The notes: generated from the letters alone by a model not told the origin. A stretch of DNA of 64,000 nt from Prorocentrum cordatum (GCA_963575745.1 CAUYUJ010014322.1:250001-314000); one strand, 5' to 3'. Positions 8,085 through 18,540 are shown, counted from the first letter of the stretch. Program-made: numbers and translations.

Positions 8085-11000
8085 GTGGACATGTGCACCT
8101 TCGACCTCCAAGTCGACTCCAGGGGGCTCAACAAGAAGCCCACCAGCCTCCTCTCCAACCACCCCCACCTCCTCCGGGTTCTTGATGGGAGGCTCTGCGT
8201 CGGGAAACACAAACATGCCATTCTGGAGGGCAGTCATCAGAGCTCCAAGGCAGGCCGCTATCCTCCCAAGTTCGTGAGAGAGGCTGCTCGAGCCATTGCC
8301 GAGCAGTGGAGTGGAGCCTCTCGAAAGGTCAGGCCGGTCTGGGCTGAGCTGGCGGAGGAAGTGTTCCCGGAGGAAGCGGCGGAAGGGCGGCCCCCGCCGA
8401 TAGCGGAGGCCGAGGAAGAGGAAGCTAGTGACGCGAGTGGGGAGGACGAGCCCGAGACCAGACCACCAGCTGCGACGTCTGGGGTCGACAGTTCCAGAGC
8501 CGATCCGGAACCCGACGAGAACGAGAAGCGGTTGCTGTATAAGTTGCACGTTAATATGGGGCACCCAGAGAGTCGGAAGTTCTGTCGGGTGTTGCGGGCC
8601 GGCGGAGTCGAGCCTCACCTCGTGAGATGGGTTGGGCAACAGTTTCGGTGCTCCGAGTGCGAGGAGCGAGGAAGGGCCGGGGTTCACCATCGGGTGGCTC
8701 TCCCTCGCACCTTTCGGTTTAACCACATCCTCGCCATAGACCTGTTCTACTTAGAGTTCCAAGGATCCACGATCCCAGTCATTAACTTGGTGGATCATGG
8801 GTCCAACTTGCAGGTCTGCGCGAGGATAACCGACGCTCGCGCCGCTACGGTTTGGGCGGGCTTCGTGGCTTCGTGGATCAGGCCTCTGGGGGCCCCCCAC
8901 TTGCTTCTCTCCGACGGGGGCTCCGAGTTTGCCGGTCGATTCGCTCGAAGACTCGAGCAGTGGGGTATAAAGCATCATGTCTGCGACGCCGATTCCCCGT
9001 GGCAGAACGGCCGTGCGGAGAGACACGGAGGCTGGATCAAGGAGAGAGTCAAGCATGAGTTGGACTCGGGTCCCGGGGCTCCTTCGACTCTGGAAGAGCT
9101 CGACACGCTCATCCACGAGCTCACTGCCCACAAGAATCGATACTGGCATCGAGGAGGTTTCTCGCCTCTCCAGCTGGTGTTCGGCGAAAACCCACGTCTG
9201 CCCAATGACTTGCTCTCTGGCGATTCCTACGGGCTGCCCGGCTGGCAGGACTTGATTCGCTCGCCCGCCGAGCAAGATGCCGCAAGTGCCGAGTTTTCAA
9301 GAGCGCAGGAGATCCGTGCGGCCGCCCGGCGTTTGGCCATGGAGGTGACGTCTCGGGAGAAAATCAGTCGGGCCTCCCGCGCCCGAACCCCCTCCCTTCG
9401 CATCTTTACCCCGGGTCAGTGGGTGTATGTCTGGAGGCATATGACCCGCACGTCATCACGATCTGACAATCTAGGACGTAGGCGTGATGGCTGGACCGGG
9501 CCCGGGCTGGTGGTTCTTGCCGAGGGAGGCACGGTTTGGGTGGCGATGCGTGCAAGACTTTGGAAGTGCTCCGTTGAACAGGTGCGCCTCGCCAGCTCCG
9601 ACGAGGAATATGGCATTCAACTTGCCCACACTCCCCAGTGGAGTGAGCTACTTCGGCAGGCTGCCCCACGGAGGGCGACAGCCGTGGATGTGCAACGGGA
9701 GGGCCTACCTCCCGAGGATGCGTGGGACCAAACTGCCAGGCAGGATCTAGACTCTTCGCCTACGGTTCCAGGACAGCGGACCCCGGAACGCAGAGAGCAG
9801 GTGCCAGGAAACCCAGACCCTCCTGCCTCCACCGTCGCGGGCCCGCCAGGGCTCAGGGTCCCCGTGGTCCGAGAGGAGGAAGTGAGTTTCCCTCCTCCGA
9901 GGTCCGAGGCCGGGTCTATGGACGCTCAAGCAGGTACCGAGCTCACCCGAGCACCGTCAGTCGAGGATAGTGTGCAGGGTCCCAGGGTCGACAGCTCCGG
10001 AACGCCGACGGCGTCCCGACAGGTCTCTGAGATTCCGCCCTCGGTCACCGGGTCCCCCGAAGTTCCAGAGCCCTCCGGAGCTGGCGATCCCACCGCCATC
10101 GAGCCTGCGGGATCCACAGCGGCGCCATCTCCGTCTCCCCCTCCTGCTCTCGCCCCTCTTCCCGCCGCTACCAGTCGAAGGGCTGTCAGCGAGGCTCCCA
10201 AGCCAAGGGCGAAGCTGGAGCAGCCGTCTGACGTTCCATTGTGCTTTCGGCCCCCTCCAGTTAGGGGCATCGAAGGTGCCAGGGCCAGCAGCGAACCTCC
10301 GGAGTTCAAGAGAGCTCTGGTTAGCGGACCCGGCCACCTCCCTCCTGCCTCCGCCGCCGCTCCCTCTGCTCCCCCAGGACTTCCTCCTCCTCCTCCTCCC
10401 TCTGCCGCGGGAGAGAGACGCCTGGTCTCCGGCAGCGAACCCAGACGCTCGGTGCGGCAGATGATTCGCGACTTCGAGGAGCGACCCCAACGGCCAGAGC
10501 GAGGCCGGTCCCGCTCACCAGTTCGTGAAGGTGAGTTCTTTCTCCTCCCGGTTGGTGCTGGTGGTGGTATCCAGGCCAGGGCCCGGAGCCAGGACGACCA
10601 AGAGCAGCAGAGCTCGACGGGAGCCGTGGTCGACGACGGCGGAGCTTTCGCCGCGAGTAGGGGGGGGGAGGTCGTTGTTAAGAGACTCTCTCCGAGCGAG
10701 CGTGAGAAGTTTAGGATTTCGAACGACAAGGAGTGGCAAGCCATGTTAGGGACGGGAGCCGTGGAAGTAATACCTCCGGACAAGGCCGAGGTGATTAGGC
10801 GAGCCCAGTCTGACCGAATCATCTCGAGCCGCATGGTCAGAAGGTGGAAGCCGGTGGAGGGCACTTTTAAGGAACCCGAGGCCAAGTCGAGATGGTGCGT
10901 ACACGGGCACAAGGATCCGGACTCAGGATCACTGATGGTATATGCACCGACACCCCAGACGTCCAGCATCATGCTATTCCTGCAAGTAGTCATGAACTTC

Positions 11001-12611
11001 GGCCTCCGGGCCGACATTGCTGACGTAAAGAACGCTTTCTGTCACTCCGATCGCATGACCAGGTCACAAGGCGAGATCTTCGTCGAGCCTTGCGACGGCG
11101 TCGATCTCCCAGAGGGCTCGCTGATCAGGCTGCTCGTGAACGTGTATGGTCTTGACGATGCTCCGATGGCCTGGCGTCGAACTGTCGTGACCTTCCTCGA
11201 ACAGCACGGCTTCTCCAGATCGCTTCTAGAGCCATGCTGGTGGCTCCGATACGACAAGAATGGACGTCTGCTGAACATGATGCTCCTAGAAGAAGACGAC
11301 TTCTTCATCGGGAGTGCCGACACTACCTCCCGGAAGTGGTTGCGACAACTTCTCGAGTCACGCTTCCAGTTCGGGAAATATCGTGACTGCCATGAGGGGC
11401 CTGTAGACTTTGCAGGCCGTCGTATCACCATCGGGCCTCGTAGAGCGACTATCGATATGGAGAAGTATATTCTTGAAGAAGTACGTCCACTGTCTGTGGC
11501 CAAGGGTAGGCTCTCGCAACGTGACCTCCCTCTCGAGCCCCAGGAATTCAAGGATCTCAGGTCTATAGTGTACAAGTTCAACTGGCTCGGACGGGAGGTG
11601 CGACCAGAAGCAGCAGGCGTGGCCAGCATCCTGGCCAGCCGGCTGAGAGCACCCACAACAGGAGATAGATCCCTAGCCAACAAGCTGGTCCGCCATCTGC
11701 GGTCCAGCGCTTCTCGGGGGATCATCATCTGGCAGCTCGATCCGGAGAAAATGTCGTTCGTCTCTTTCTCCGATGCCGGGGGTGTGGGGGCCCACGAGGA
11801 GCTTCTGGACGCCAAGGGCCTTCCCGAGGACCCCACCCAGGGCGCCTGGATGGTCTTAGCGTGCGACAGCAGCGTGGCCGACAACCACTCCGTTCGGGCT
11901 TCGATCCTAAGATGGCGCAGCTCCAAGCTGCGCCGCAAAGTTCCCTCTACATTGGCCGGCGAAACACAGGCGCTGTCTGCTGCCGTGGCCGAGATAGAAT
12001 ACCTCCAGATCATGTACCGGGACGTAGCCTTCAGAGATGTGACGATCCGTGACCACCACCGGTCATCAGGCCCTTTTACCACGGTACTCCGTCGAGATTG
12101 TCGTCTCGGTGCTAGGGAGGGACAGATCCACGTGGTAGACGCCAAGTCAATCTACGACACCATGCTCAAGGAAGGGAACGCCAGTGCCAAAGATCGACGT
12201 ACGGCCATAGATTTAGCCATTATCTGTGAAGCATTAGAAAAGGCCAGAGGACGAGTCAGGTGGATTCCACACGGCCGAATGCAAGTGGATCCCCTGGCCA
12301 AGGACGACGTGACAAAATGCAACGCGGCCCTCTTCGACCTAATGACCAGTGGACGACTGATCCTCGTGGACGAGTCATCAGAAGTAGAGAGAAGAAGGAC
12401 GAATCCGAGCCTCAAGTGTCGTTCTCAAGCAGCATCCCGAAACGAGCTCAGGCACTCTTCGAGCATGATTACCTGGTCACAGTTCCTGACCCAGGACCTG
12501 GACTCCAGGTATGGTGGTGTCGGTGGTGGTGGTTTCTCTCCCCTCACCTCTTCCCCCTCCTTGTCCTCCTCTTTAGCAGCCGGCATGAGCAGTCAGGGTT
12601 TGTTCCAATAG
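8040..12611 (+). CDS. Copia Pol: integrase, reverse transcriptase, RNase H
   Basis: About 1,500 residues, open from 8040 (a stop lies at 8037); no ATG is placed at the start, so it is probably read from the upstream frame by splicing, frameshifting or a lost base. The beginning (VDMCTFDLQ, AGRYP) continues the methyltransferase-like region. Integrase: zinc HHCC region around KLHVNMGHPE and FRCSECEERG, then catalytic D at 8739, D at 8913 and E at 9018. A long Pro/Ser/Arg-rich linker runs about 9700-10650. Reverse transcriptase: ADIADVKNAF (motif A), VNVYGLDDAPMAW (motif B), and LLEEDDFFIG at the YVDD position, where the usual Val is Glu. RNase H: FSDAGG, AGETQAL, HVVDAKSIYD and DPLAKDD supply the acidic residues. 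No internal stop is present. Confidence 0.92.
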   Translation, partial: GGAAGSVTDWCAQAKVDMCTFDLQVDSRGLNKKPTSLLSNHPHLLRVLDGRLCVGKHKHAILEGSHQSSKAGRYPPKFVREAARAIAEQWSGASRKVRPVWAELAEEVFPEEAAEGRPPPIAEAEEEEASDASGEDEPETRPPAATSGVDSSRADPEPDENEKRLLYKLHVNMGHPESRKFCRVLRAGGVEPHLVRWVGQQFRCSECEERGRAGVHHRVALPRTFRFNHILAIDLFYLEFQGSTIPVINLVDHGSNLQVCARITDARAATVWAGFVASWIRPLGAPHLLLSDGGSEFAGRFARRLEQWGIKHHVCDADSPWQNGRAERHGGWIKERVKHELDSGPGAPSTLEELDTLIHELTAHKNRYWHRGGFSPLQLVFGENPRLPNDLLSGDSYGLPGWQDLIRSPAEQDAASAEFSRAQEIRAAARRLAMEVTSREKISRASRARTPSLRIFTPGQWVYVWRHMTRTSSRSDNLGRRRDGWTGPGLVVLAEGGTVWVAMRARLWKCSVEQVRLASSDEEYGIQLAHTPQWSELLRQAAPRRATAVDVQREGLPPEDAWDQTARQDLDSSPTVPGQRTPERREQVPGNPDPPASTVAGPPGLRVPVVREEEVSFPPPRSEAGSMDAQAGTELTRAPSVEDSVQGPRVDSSGTPTASRQVSEIPPSVTGSPEVPEPSGAGDPTAIEPAGSTAAPSPSPPPALAPLPAATSRRAVSEAPKPRAKLEQPSDVPLCFRPPPVRGIEGARASSEPPEFKRALVSGPGHLPPASAAAPSAPPGLPPPPPPSAAGERRLVSGSEPRRSVRQMIRDFEERPQRPERGRSRSPVREGEFFLLPVGAGGGIQARARSQDDQEQQSSTGAVVDDGGAFAASRGGEVVVKRLSPSEREKFRISNDKEWQAMLGTGAVEVIPPDKAEVIRRAQSDRIISSRMVRRWKPVEGTFKEPEAKSRWCVHGHKDPDSGSLMVYAPTPQTSSIMLFLQVVMNFGLRADIADVKNAFCHSDRMTRSQGEIFVEPCDGVDLPEGSLIRLLVNVYGLDDAPMAWRRTVVTFLEQHGFSRSLLEPCWWLRYDKNGRLLNMMLLEEDDFFIGSADTTSRKWLRQLLESRFQFGKYRDCHEGPVDFAGRRITIGPRRATIDMEKYILEEVRPLSVAKGRLSQRDLPLEPQEFKDLRSIVYKFNWLGREVRPEAAGVASILASRLRAPTTGDRSLANKLVRHLRSSASRGIIIWQLDPEKMSFVSFSDAGGVGAHEELLDAKGLPEDPTQGAWMVLACDSSVADNHSVRASILRWRSSKLRRKVPSTLAGETQALSAAVAEIEYLQIMYRDVAFRDVTIRDHHRSSGPFTTVLRRDCRLGAREGQIHVVDAKSIYDTMLKEGNASAKDRRTAIDLAIICEALEKARGRVRWIPHGRMQVDPLAKDDVTKCNAALFDLMTSGRLILVDESSEVERRRTNPSLKCRSQAASRNELRHSSSMITWSQFLTQDLDSRYGGVGGGGFSPLTSSPSLSSSLAAGMSSQGLFQ

Positions 12612-12702
12612 CCGGTTCTACGTTTCACCAAAAGGGGTTGGTACAGCAGGCCCACCAGCTGTACAGTTTGAGCCCGCTAAACCTGTGAGAAAGTTTGACC
12701 AG

Positions 12703-12845
12703 TGTGGTGGCAGGCCACATTTTCAGGTTTCAGGTTTAGCATTGGGACACCCAGCGACCCACAGGGTGTGAGTCTTGATGTTTCGTGTCCGTTTCCGTTG
12801 TGGCTCAAGGCCAAAAACCATCTTGTCAGGATTGCTGCTGCCACA
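12703..12845 (+). repeat. 3-prime LTR
   Basis: Second 143-bp LTR copy, one difference from 2811-2953. The 20 bases before it (GTGAGAAAGTTTGACCAG and neighbours) contain only a weak purine run, so the polypurine tract is not clear. Confidence 0.95.
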
Positions 12846-12849
12846 CAGT
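12846..12849 (+). repeat. Target site duplication, right copy (CAGT)
   Basis: Matches 2807-2810 on the other side of the element. Confidence 0.8.
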
Positions 12850-14330
12850 GCAGCATGTTGCAGACGCCGGTCGTGTCCGAGGGAGGCGCGACGCCGTGGC
12901 GGGCGGTGCGGAGCTGCGATGAGCCTGAGGGCGGGGGCGCAGACGATTTCCAGGCGCTGCGGCAGCGCGAGTCGCGGGTCGCGGCAGTGTTCGCAGCGAA
13001 CGTGGTGGTCGGTGATGACGTGGTTGTGCTGCCCGTGGAGCGGCCTGTCGGGCGGGCGGAGCCCGCGGATATGGCGGGGGCGCGGTGGAGAAGGCAGGGC
13101 CCAGGGGAGCGTGGCGGGGCTGCTGGCCGAGGGTGGCGCGGGCGAGCGTACTGCCCAAAAGGGGCTCGATGCGCTGCAGCAGGCCGGTCAGGGCGCGCGA
13201 GGGGCGGGTCGCGCCGGTCGTGGGCGAGGGTGCCGGGCGAAGAAGCGCGGTCGGTACGGGAATGACCTGCGAGTTGTGCTCCGAACCAGATGGGATTCGG
13301 GAGGCCGCGCCGTTTCTGGGCGCCCGGGGGTGACAGAAGCGTTTGTGTTTGGAGGGGCGCCAGAGGTTGACCGCTGGCAGTTTCGACAGTTTGGCGAGGC
13401 GCGCGCGAAGTTCAGAACGAGGGGTTCCTCGACATGCACCCTGGATTGCAGCGCGCGCTTGGCTGCGGGCGATTTTCACCCAGCGCGCATGCTGCTGGCG
13501 CTGAAGACCGCGCCGCTGCACGCTGCGAAGTGCGACGCGCAGCTGCGCGACGCGTCCGCGCGGGCGGCGCAAGCGGCGCAGGCGGTCCAGACGCGCATGG
13601 TGAAGTTCACGTGCCACGAGTGCTAGAAGCGGTTCCCAGCGTTCCATCCTGCTTTCGGCCCGCAGGAACAGATCGCACAGGAAATGTTGCTGCTGCGGCG
13701 CGGCGGGGATGGGCTGGCCGCGCGCAGCACGGAGGCGCCCGAGTGAGACGAGGCGCCGCCGCGCGAACCGCCGGACGGCTTCGCACTAACGCGCAGGGGC
13801 GCGCGCACGCGGTGCAGGCGCGACCTGGACAAGCAGGCGATCACTGCGGCCACGGAGGACGATTTGCAGCAAATGGTCGGTCTCCGCCCCGCGCAGAAGC
13901 ACATGGATCCGCGCGTCCGGTTTCCGTCCGATGACCTGCGGGAGCTCTTCGACCAGGCCACGCTCACGGAGGGCCCGCTCATCGCCCTGGACCACGCGCA
14001 GGTGCACCTTGCAACCGTTTCCAAGACGGGGTTGCGCAAGCTCCGCAAGAACATCATCGCGATCCCGCAGGACGTGGCAGGGTTCAAGCGGCGCCACGAG
14101 CTGATGAAGGGGTTCCGCGTTGGGGATCGCGCGAATTCGGCGCGCGGGCCCGGCGAGCGCCCAGACGACCCGCGCCGGCCCGAGCGCATGGCCACGGGCA
14201 GCACTGACGAGGAGCGGCAGCGTTCCAGCGTGGACCTGCACGGGCGCCTGGTCTTTCCAGAGCGCGTCGTGGAGGCGCTGCTCGGCGGGGAGGTGATCAC
14301 CGAGCGTATGGGGCCACGAAACGCTGCACT
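12850..14330 (+). pseudogene. 3-prime part of the split Helitron-like gene, decayed
   Basis: Continues 2207-2810 in frame: CSMLQTPVVSEGG, DEPEGGGADDFQALRQRE, VVVGDDVVVLPVERPVG. Later parts are in other frames: MTCELCSEPDGIREAAPFL (about 13260-13320), LDMHPGLQRALG (about 13430), MLLALKTAPLHAAKC and RMVKFTCHEC (about 13490-13620), then after stops at 13624 and 13744 a long block with FDQATLTEGPLIALDHAQVH and NIIAIPQDVAGFKRR (13950-14100), ending near HGRLVFPERVVEALL. Two Cys-x2-Cys pairs and the NIIAIPQD block resemble the DUF6570/Helitron helicase-like N-terminal region as I know it. At least two frameshifts and two nonsense codons make it non-functional. No helicase domain follows, so the gene is also truncated. 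Confidence 0.45.
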
Positions 14331-14545
14331 GGTGGGGGAGACGCATGCGGGCTGCGCCTCTGGGACCTTCGTCGGAACTCCCTGTGGGGCCACGAAGCGC
14401 TGTACTCGGCGGGTGAGACGCATGCGGGCTGCGCAATTGAGACCTTCGGTGGAGCTCCTAATGGGGCCACGACGCGCACTACTGGGTGTGGCGGACGCAT
14501 GCGGGTACCCCCACTGGGGCCTTTGGTGGAGCGCCATAAGGCCCT
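14300..14545 (-). repeat. Three units of the 77-bp minisatellite, inverted relative to 24.8 kb
   Basis: GGGGCCACGAAGCGC-type sequence recurs at about 14310, 14386 and 14463, with GACGCATGCGGG between. This is the reverse complement of the array at 24845-26165. Confidence 0.8.
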
Positions 14546-14820
14546 CTCGGGCCGTCCTGTGCGCCTCCGTCGCCGTCTTGGGGCCCTCTTGGGCCGTTTT
14601 GAGGCCGTTTTCGAAGCCTCTGGGGCTGTCTTATAACGGACAATATGACCTCTGGGGCAGTTGTGGAGCGTCGGAAAATTGGAAAGGCGAGAACATGGAA
14701 ATCCTTCAAAAACCTTTGGATAAGCAATAAGTTATGCCTCCCGGGGCTTCTTTGGAGGCATCTTGGAGGTTTCTGGGGGCGTCTTGGAGGCCTCTTGGAT
14801 AGTCAAGGGCTAATTCTGGC
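14545..14820 (-). repeat. Degenerate 15-nt repeat family (CTTGGAGGC type)
   Basis: GCCGTCTTGGGGCCCTCTTG and later TTTGGAGGCATCTTGGAGG are diverged units of about 15 nt. The same family on the other strand lies at 21590-21785 and 24000-24175, and again near 33895-34010. Confidence 0.6.
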
Positions 14821-15224
14821 CGCCTTGGCCGTCTTGGCCGCCATTGATGGTTCCCGCGGTCTGGAAGCGCCATGTTCGGCGATCCGGAGGCCGTATCTGG
14901 GCGATCTTACGGCGCCCCCGGCGCCCCAACAGAACCCCAGAACACCCGTCCCCCAATGGGGACACAGGTCACGGACGGAAAACCGTAGGTTTTCGCTCGA
15001 AGAGGCTGCCAGGAGGGCTCCAGATTCCAGCAAAAGGCACCCAGAGGGTTCCAACAGGCCCCCAGGAGGCCCAGAAGACGCTCCAAGACAGTTTCAAAGA
15101 AACTCCCCCAAAAGGCCCAATCGCACTGCAAACTCGCTTTGCGGATGACACCGGGAGGCGCGGTACCGGCCAGATGTCAGGGGATATGTAGGACCCCCGA
15201 GTAGGAGTTCCACTTTGATGAAAA
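14821..15224. other. No gene recognised
   Basis: Short frames only on both strands. It includes a few more CAGGAGG/CCAGAAG degenerate repeats around 15010-15110. Confidence 0.4.
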
Positions 15225-15545
15225 AAGGAATCCGCCGACCCCAGAGGCGCGTGCGACGGTGCGAGGGCGACCTTGGCAACAAATGTCTACCTGTTCCCAC
15301 TCATACATTGGACTCTCGTTGTACATGCCCCTACTCGAGAAATCCGCCGACCCCCCGAGGCGCGTGGGACCTCTCTGTGTGTAGTCACTCTTTAACCTGC
15401 CTCGGCCTGCTCCCTACTCGATATATCTGCCGACCCCAAGAGGCGTGTGAACATCTTTGTGTGCATTCACTTCTTATCATGCCTCGGCCCTCTCCCTACT
15501 CGACAAATCCGCCGACCCCGGAGGCCTCTCGGACATCCCTGTGAG
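15225..15545 (+). repeat. Tandem repeat of about 81-112 bp, four units
   Basis: Units start near TCCGCCGACCCC at about 15230, 15342, 15426 and 15507. Each contains CTACTCGA before it and GCATTCAC or a related sequence after it. The last unit runs into the inverted repeat and the LINE tail. Confidence 0.7.
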
Positions 15546-15569
15546 CATTCACGCAGGGATGTCCGAGAG
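15526..15569. repeat. Perfect 16-bp inverted repeat with 12-nt loop
   Basis: CTCTCGGACATCCCTG (15526-15541) and CAGGGATGTCCGAGAG (15554-15569) are exact reverse complements around TGAGCATTCACG. It stands at the junction of the tandem repeat and the LINE tail. Confidence 0.9.
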
Positions 15570-15855
15570 CAATACTTTGCTGAATCGTCAGCTGCTGCTC
15601 ATGGGGCATTTTGCCCGGAAGCCAGCTGATGACCCGGTGAGGTGCCTGGCCCTACGCCCTTTGTCATGTCAGCTTATAGCACATAACTTCAAGCGAAAAC
15701 GGGGGCGCCCCCGGAAAACTTGGATCGAAACTGTTTTTGCGCACGCTGTCCGGGCCGCGGGGGGTGAGGAGGCCCTGCCGCTGCTCTGGCAAGATAGCGT
15801 AGTTTCTGCCGCAGCCTGGCGCGCAACCGTGAAGCGGTATTGCGACGCATTGTAA
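15559..15855 (+). pseudogene. 3-prime tail of a non-LTR retrotransposon (RTE-like end)
   Basis: About 98 codons to a TAA at 15853. QLLLMGHFARKPADDPVRC, KRKRGRPRKTWIETVF and AAWRATVKRYC follow the order seen at the C-terminal end of many LINE polyproteins: an L-G-H-x-x-R-K-P-x-D-P block, then R-x-G-R-P-R-x-x-W, then a final W-x-x-x-V. The reverse transcriptase itself is absent, so this is a 5-prime-truncated copy, the usual product of incomplete reverse transcription. Confidence 0.65.
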
Positions 15856-15959
15856 GGCCATGGCATTTGTGCTCATGTGCTTTGTACTCAGCTTTGTCTC
15901 TCTTTCTCCCTGGCCCTTCTCTCCGCTCCCCTCCTGGCCCCCCTCCTTGCCCCCCTCCT

Positions 15960-16690
15960 TGCCCAACACCGACGAATGCCCCCCACCTCGCCCCGACCGA
16001 CGCCCCCCACCTGGCCCCGGCATCCCCGCCCCCAGAACCTCTCTTCTTGGGACCTCCCACCCCGCGATTTCTTGCCCAAAACCGACCGATACCCCCCACC
16101 TCGCCCCGACCAGGTCTGGCACACCCACCCCGGGAGAGCTCTGTTCTTGGGACCTCCGACCCTACGATTTCTCGCCTAAAACCAACCGATACCCCCCTCC
16201 TCGCCCCCCACCTGGTCTGGCACCCCCACCCCGGGAGAGCTCTGTTCTTGGGACCCCCGACCCCGCGATCTCTCACCTCAAACCGACCGATACCACCCTC
16301 CTCGCCCCCCCCAGGTCTGGCACTCCCACCCCGGGAAAACTTTGTTTTTGGGAGCCCCGACCCGACGATTTCTCGCCCAAAACCGTCCGATACCCCCTTC
16401 CTCGCCCCCCACCAGGTCTGCCCCCCCCCCCCCCGGGAGAGCTCTGTTCTTGGGACCTTCGACCCCACGATTTCTCGCCTACAGCCAACCGATACCCCAC
16501 TCCTCGCTCCCCGCCAAGTCTGGCACCCCCACTCCGGGAGAGCTCTGTTCTTCGGACCCCCGGATCCCACGATTTCTCTCTTAACGCCGACCGATACCCC
16601 GTTCCTGGTTCCCCACCAGGTCTGGCACTTCCACGCCGGGAGTTCTGTTCTTGAAACCCCGATTCCACGATTTCTCGCCTCAAACCGACA
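15960..16690 (+). repeat. Satellite of about 101-bp units, about seven copies
   Basis: GTCTGGCAC recurs at about 16114, 16215, 16315, 16415 (diverged), 16518 and 16620. Each unit contains GAGAGCTCTGTTCTTGGGAC and CGATTTCTCGCC. The plus strand is strongly pyrimidine-rich. Long frames through the array on both strands are shadows of the repeat. Confidence 0.85.
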
Positions 16691-18540
16691 GATGCCCCCC
16701 ACACGACAATTTCTCGCCCAGAATGCACCAACACCCCCCACCACGCCCCCACCACGCCTCCACCACGGCCCGGCACCCGCACAACAACCCCCCACCCATC
16801 CTCGCCGTCACCACGCCCCTACCGCGGCCCTCCGCCATCCTGACTCCCTCGCGAGCTCAGTTTCAAAGACCCCCCACACGACAATTTCTCGCCCAGAACT
16901 GACTAACACCTCCCACCACGCCCCCACCACGCCTCCACCACGGCCCGGCACCCGCACAACAACCCCCCCTCCCCCCATCGCTGTCGCCGCGCCCCCACCG
17001 CGGCCCCCCGCCATCAAAACTCCCTCGCGAGCTCAGTTTTAGAGACCCTCCACACGACAATTCCTCGCCCAGAATTGCCCACAACCTCCCACCACGCGCG
17101 CCCGCCACGCCTCCACAGCGGCCCAGCACCCGCACAGCACCCTCCCCCCCTCCTCGCTGTCACCACGCCCCCACCGCGGCTCCCCGCCATCCAGACTCCC
17201 TCGCGAGCTCAGTTTTAGAGACCCCCCACACGACAATTGCTCGCCCAGAATTGACCAACACCCCCTACCACGCCCCCACGCCTCCACCACGGCTCCGCAC
17301 CCGCACAGCAACCCCCTCCCCTCCTCGCTGTCACCACGCCCCCACCGCGGCCCCCCCATCCAGACTCCCTCGCGAGCTCAGTTGCCCACAACCCACCACC
17401 ACCCCCCGCCGCGCATCCACCGCGGCCCGGCACCCGCACAGCACCCCCCCCCCTCATCGCTGTCATCATGCCCCCACCGCGGACCCCGCCATCCAGACTC
17501 CCTCGCGAGCTCAGTTTCAGAGACCCCCCACACGACAATTCCTCACCCAGAATTGACCAATCCCCCTTACCACGCCCCCACCACGCTTCCACCACGGCTC
17601 GGCACCCCCACAGCACCCCCCCTCCCCTCCTCGCTGTCACCACGCCCCCACCGCGGCCCCCCGCCATCCTGACTCCCTCGCGAGCTCAGTTTTAAGATCC
17701 CCCACACGACAATTTCTCGCCCAGAATTGACCAACACCCCCTACCACGCCCCCACGCCTCCACCACGGCTCCGCACCCGCACAGCAACCCCCTCCCCTCC
17801 TCGCTGTCACCACGCCCCCACCGCGGCCCCCCGCCATCCAGACTCCCTCGCGAGCTCCCGTTTAAAGACCCGCCACACGACAATGTCACGCCCAGAAAAG
17901 ACCAACACCTCCCACCACGCCCCCACCACGGTACCAGCCTGCCCGCACCATGCCTCCACCACGGCCCGGCACCCGCACAGCAACCCCCCCCCTCCTCGCT
18001 GTCACCACGCCCCCACCGCGGCCCCCGCCATCCTGACTCCCTCGCGAGCTCAGTTTCAAAGACCCGCCACACGAAAATTTCTCGCCCAGAACTGACCAAC
18101 ATCCCCCACCACGCCCCCACCACGCCTCCACCACGGCCTGGCACCCGCACAAACCCCCACCCATCCTCGCCGTCACCACGCGCCCCCACCGCGGCCCCCC
18201 GCCATCCAGATTCCCTCGCGAGCCCCGTTTGAGACCCCCCACACGACAATTTCTCGCCCAGAATTTATCAACACCCCCCACCACGCCCCCACCACGCCTC
18301 CACCACGGCCCTGCACACGCACAGCACCCCCCCCTCTCCTCGCTGTCACCACACCCCCACCGCGCCCCCCCGCCATCCAGACTCCCTCGAGCTCAGTTTT
18401 AGAGACCCCCACACGACAATTCCTCGCCCAGAATTGACCAACACCCCCCACCACGCCCCCACCACGCCTCCACCACGGCCCGGCACCCGCACAGCAACCC
18501 CCCCCTCCTCGTTGTCACCACGCCCCTCCCCGCGGCAGCT
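16690..18540 (+). repeat. Satellite of about 170-177-bp units, about ten copies
   Basis: CACACGACAATTTCTCGCCC recurs at about 16700, 16874, 17051, 17227, 17530, 17703, 17873, 18069, 18240 and 18409. Units also carry CTCCCTCGCGAGCTCAG and CGCTGTCACCACGCCCC. One unit near 17380-17510 is truncated. The TTTCTCGCCC core is shared with the preceding 101-bp family. Confidence 0.9.

Larger units (their letters stand above)
2811..12845 (+). mobile_element. Ty1/copia LTR retrotransposon, nearly intact, 10,035 bp
   Basis: Two 143-bp LTRs (2811-2953 and 12703-12845) differ at one base, and both start TGTGG and end CCACA. A 4-bp target duplication flanks the element. A primer binding site follows the left LTR. 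The order protease, integrase, reverse transcriptase, RNase H is the copia order. Unusual points: the LTRs are very short for a 10 kb element; the coding region is in three reading frames; a spliced-leader relict lies between ORF1 and ORF2; and a cytosine-methyltransferase-like segment precedes integrase. The almost identical LTRs indicate recent insertion. Known dinoflagellate genomes contain many copia elements, some reported to carry DNA methyltransferases. Confidence 0.95.
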
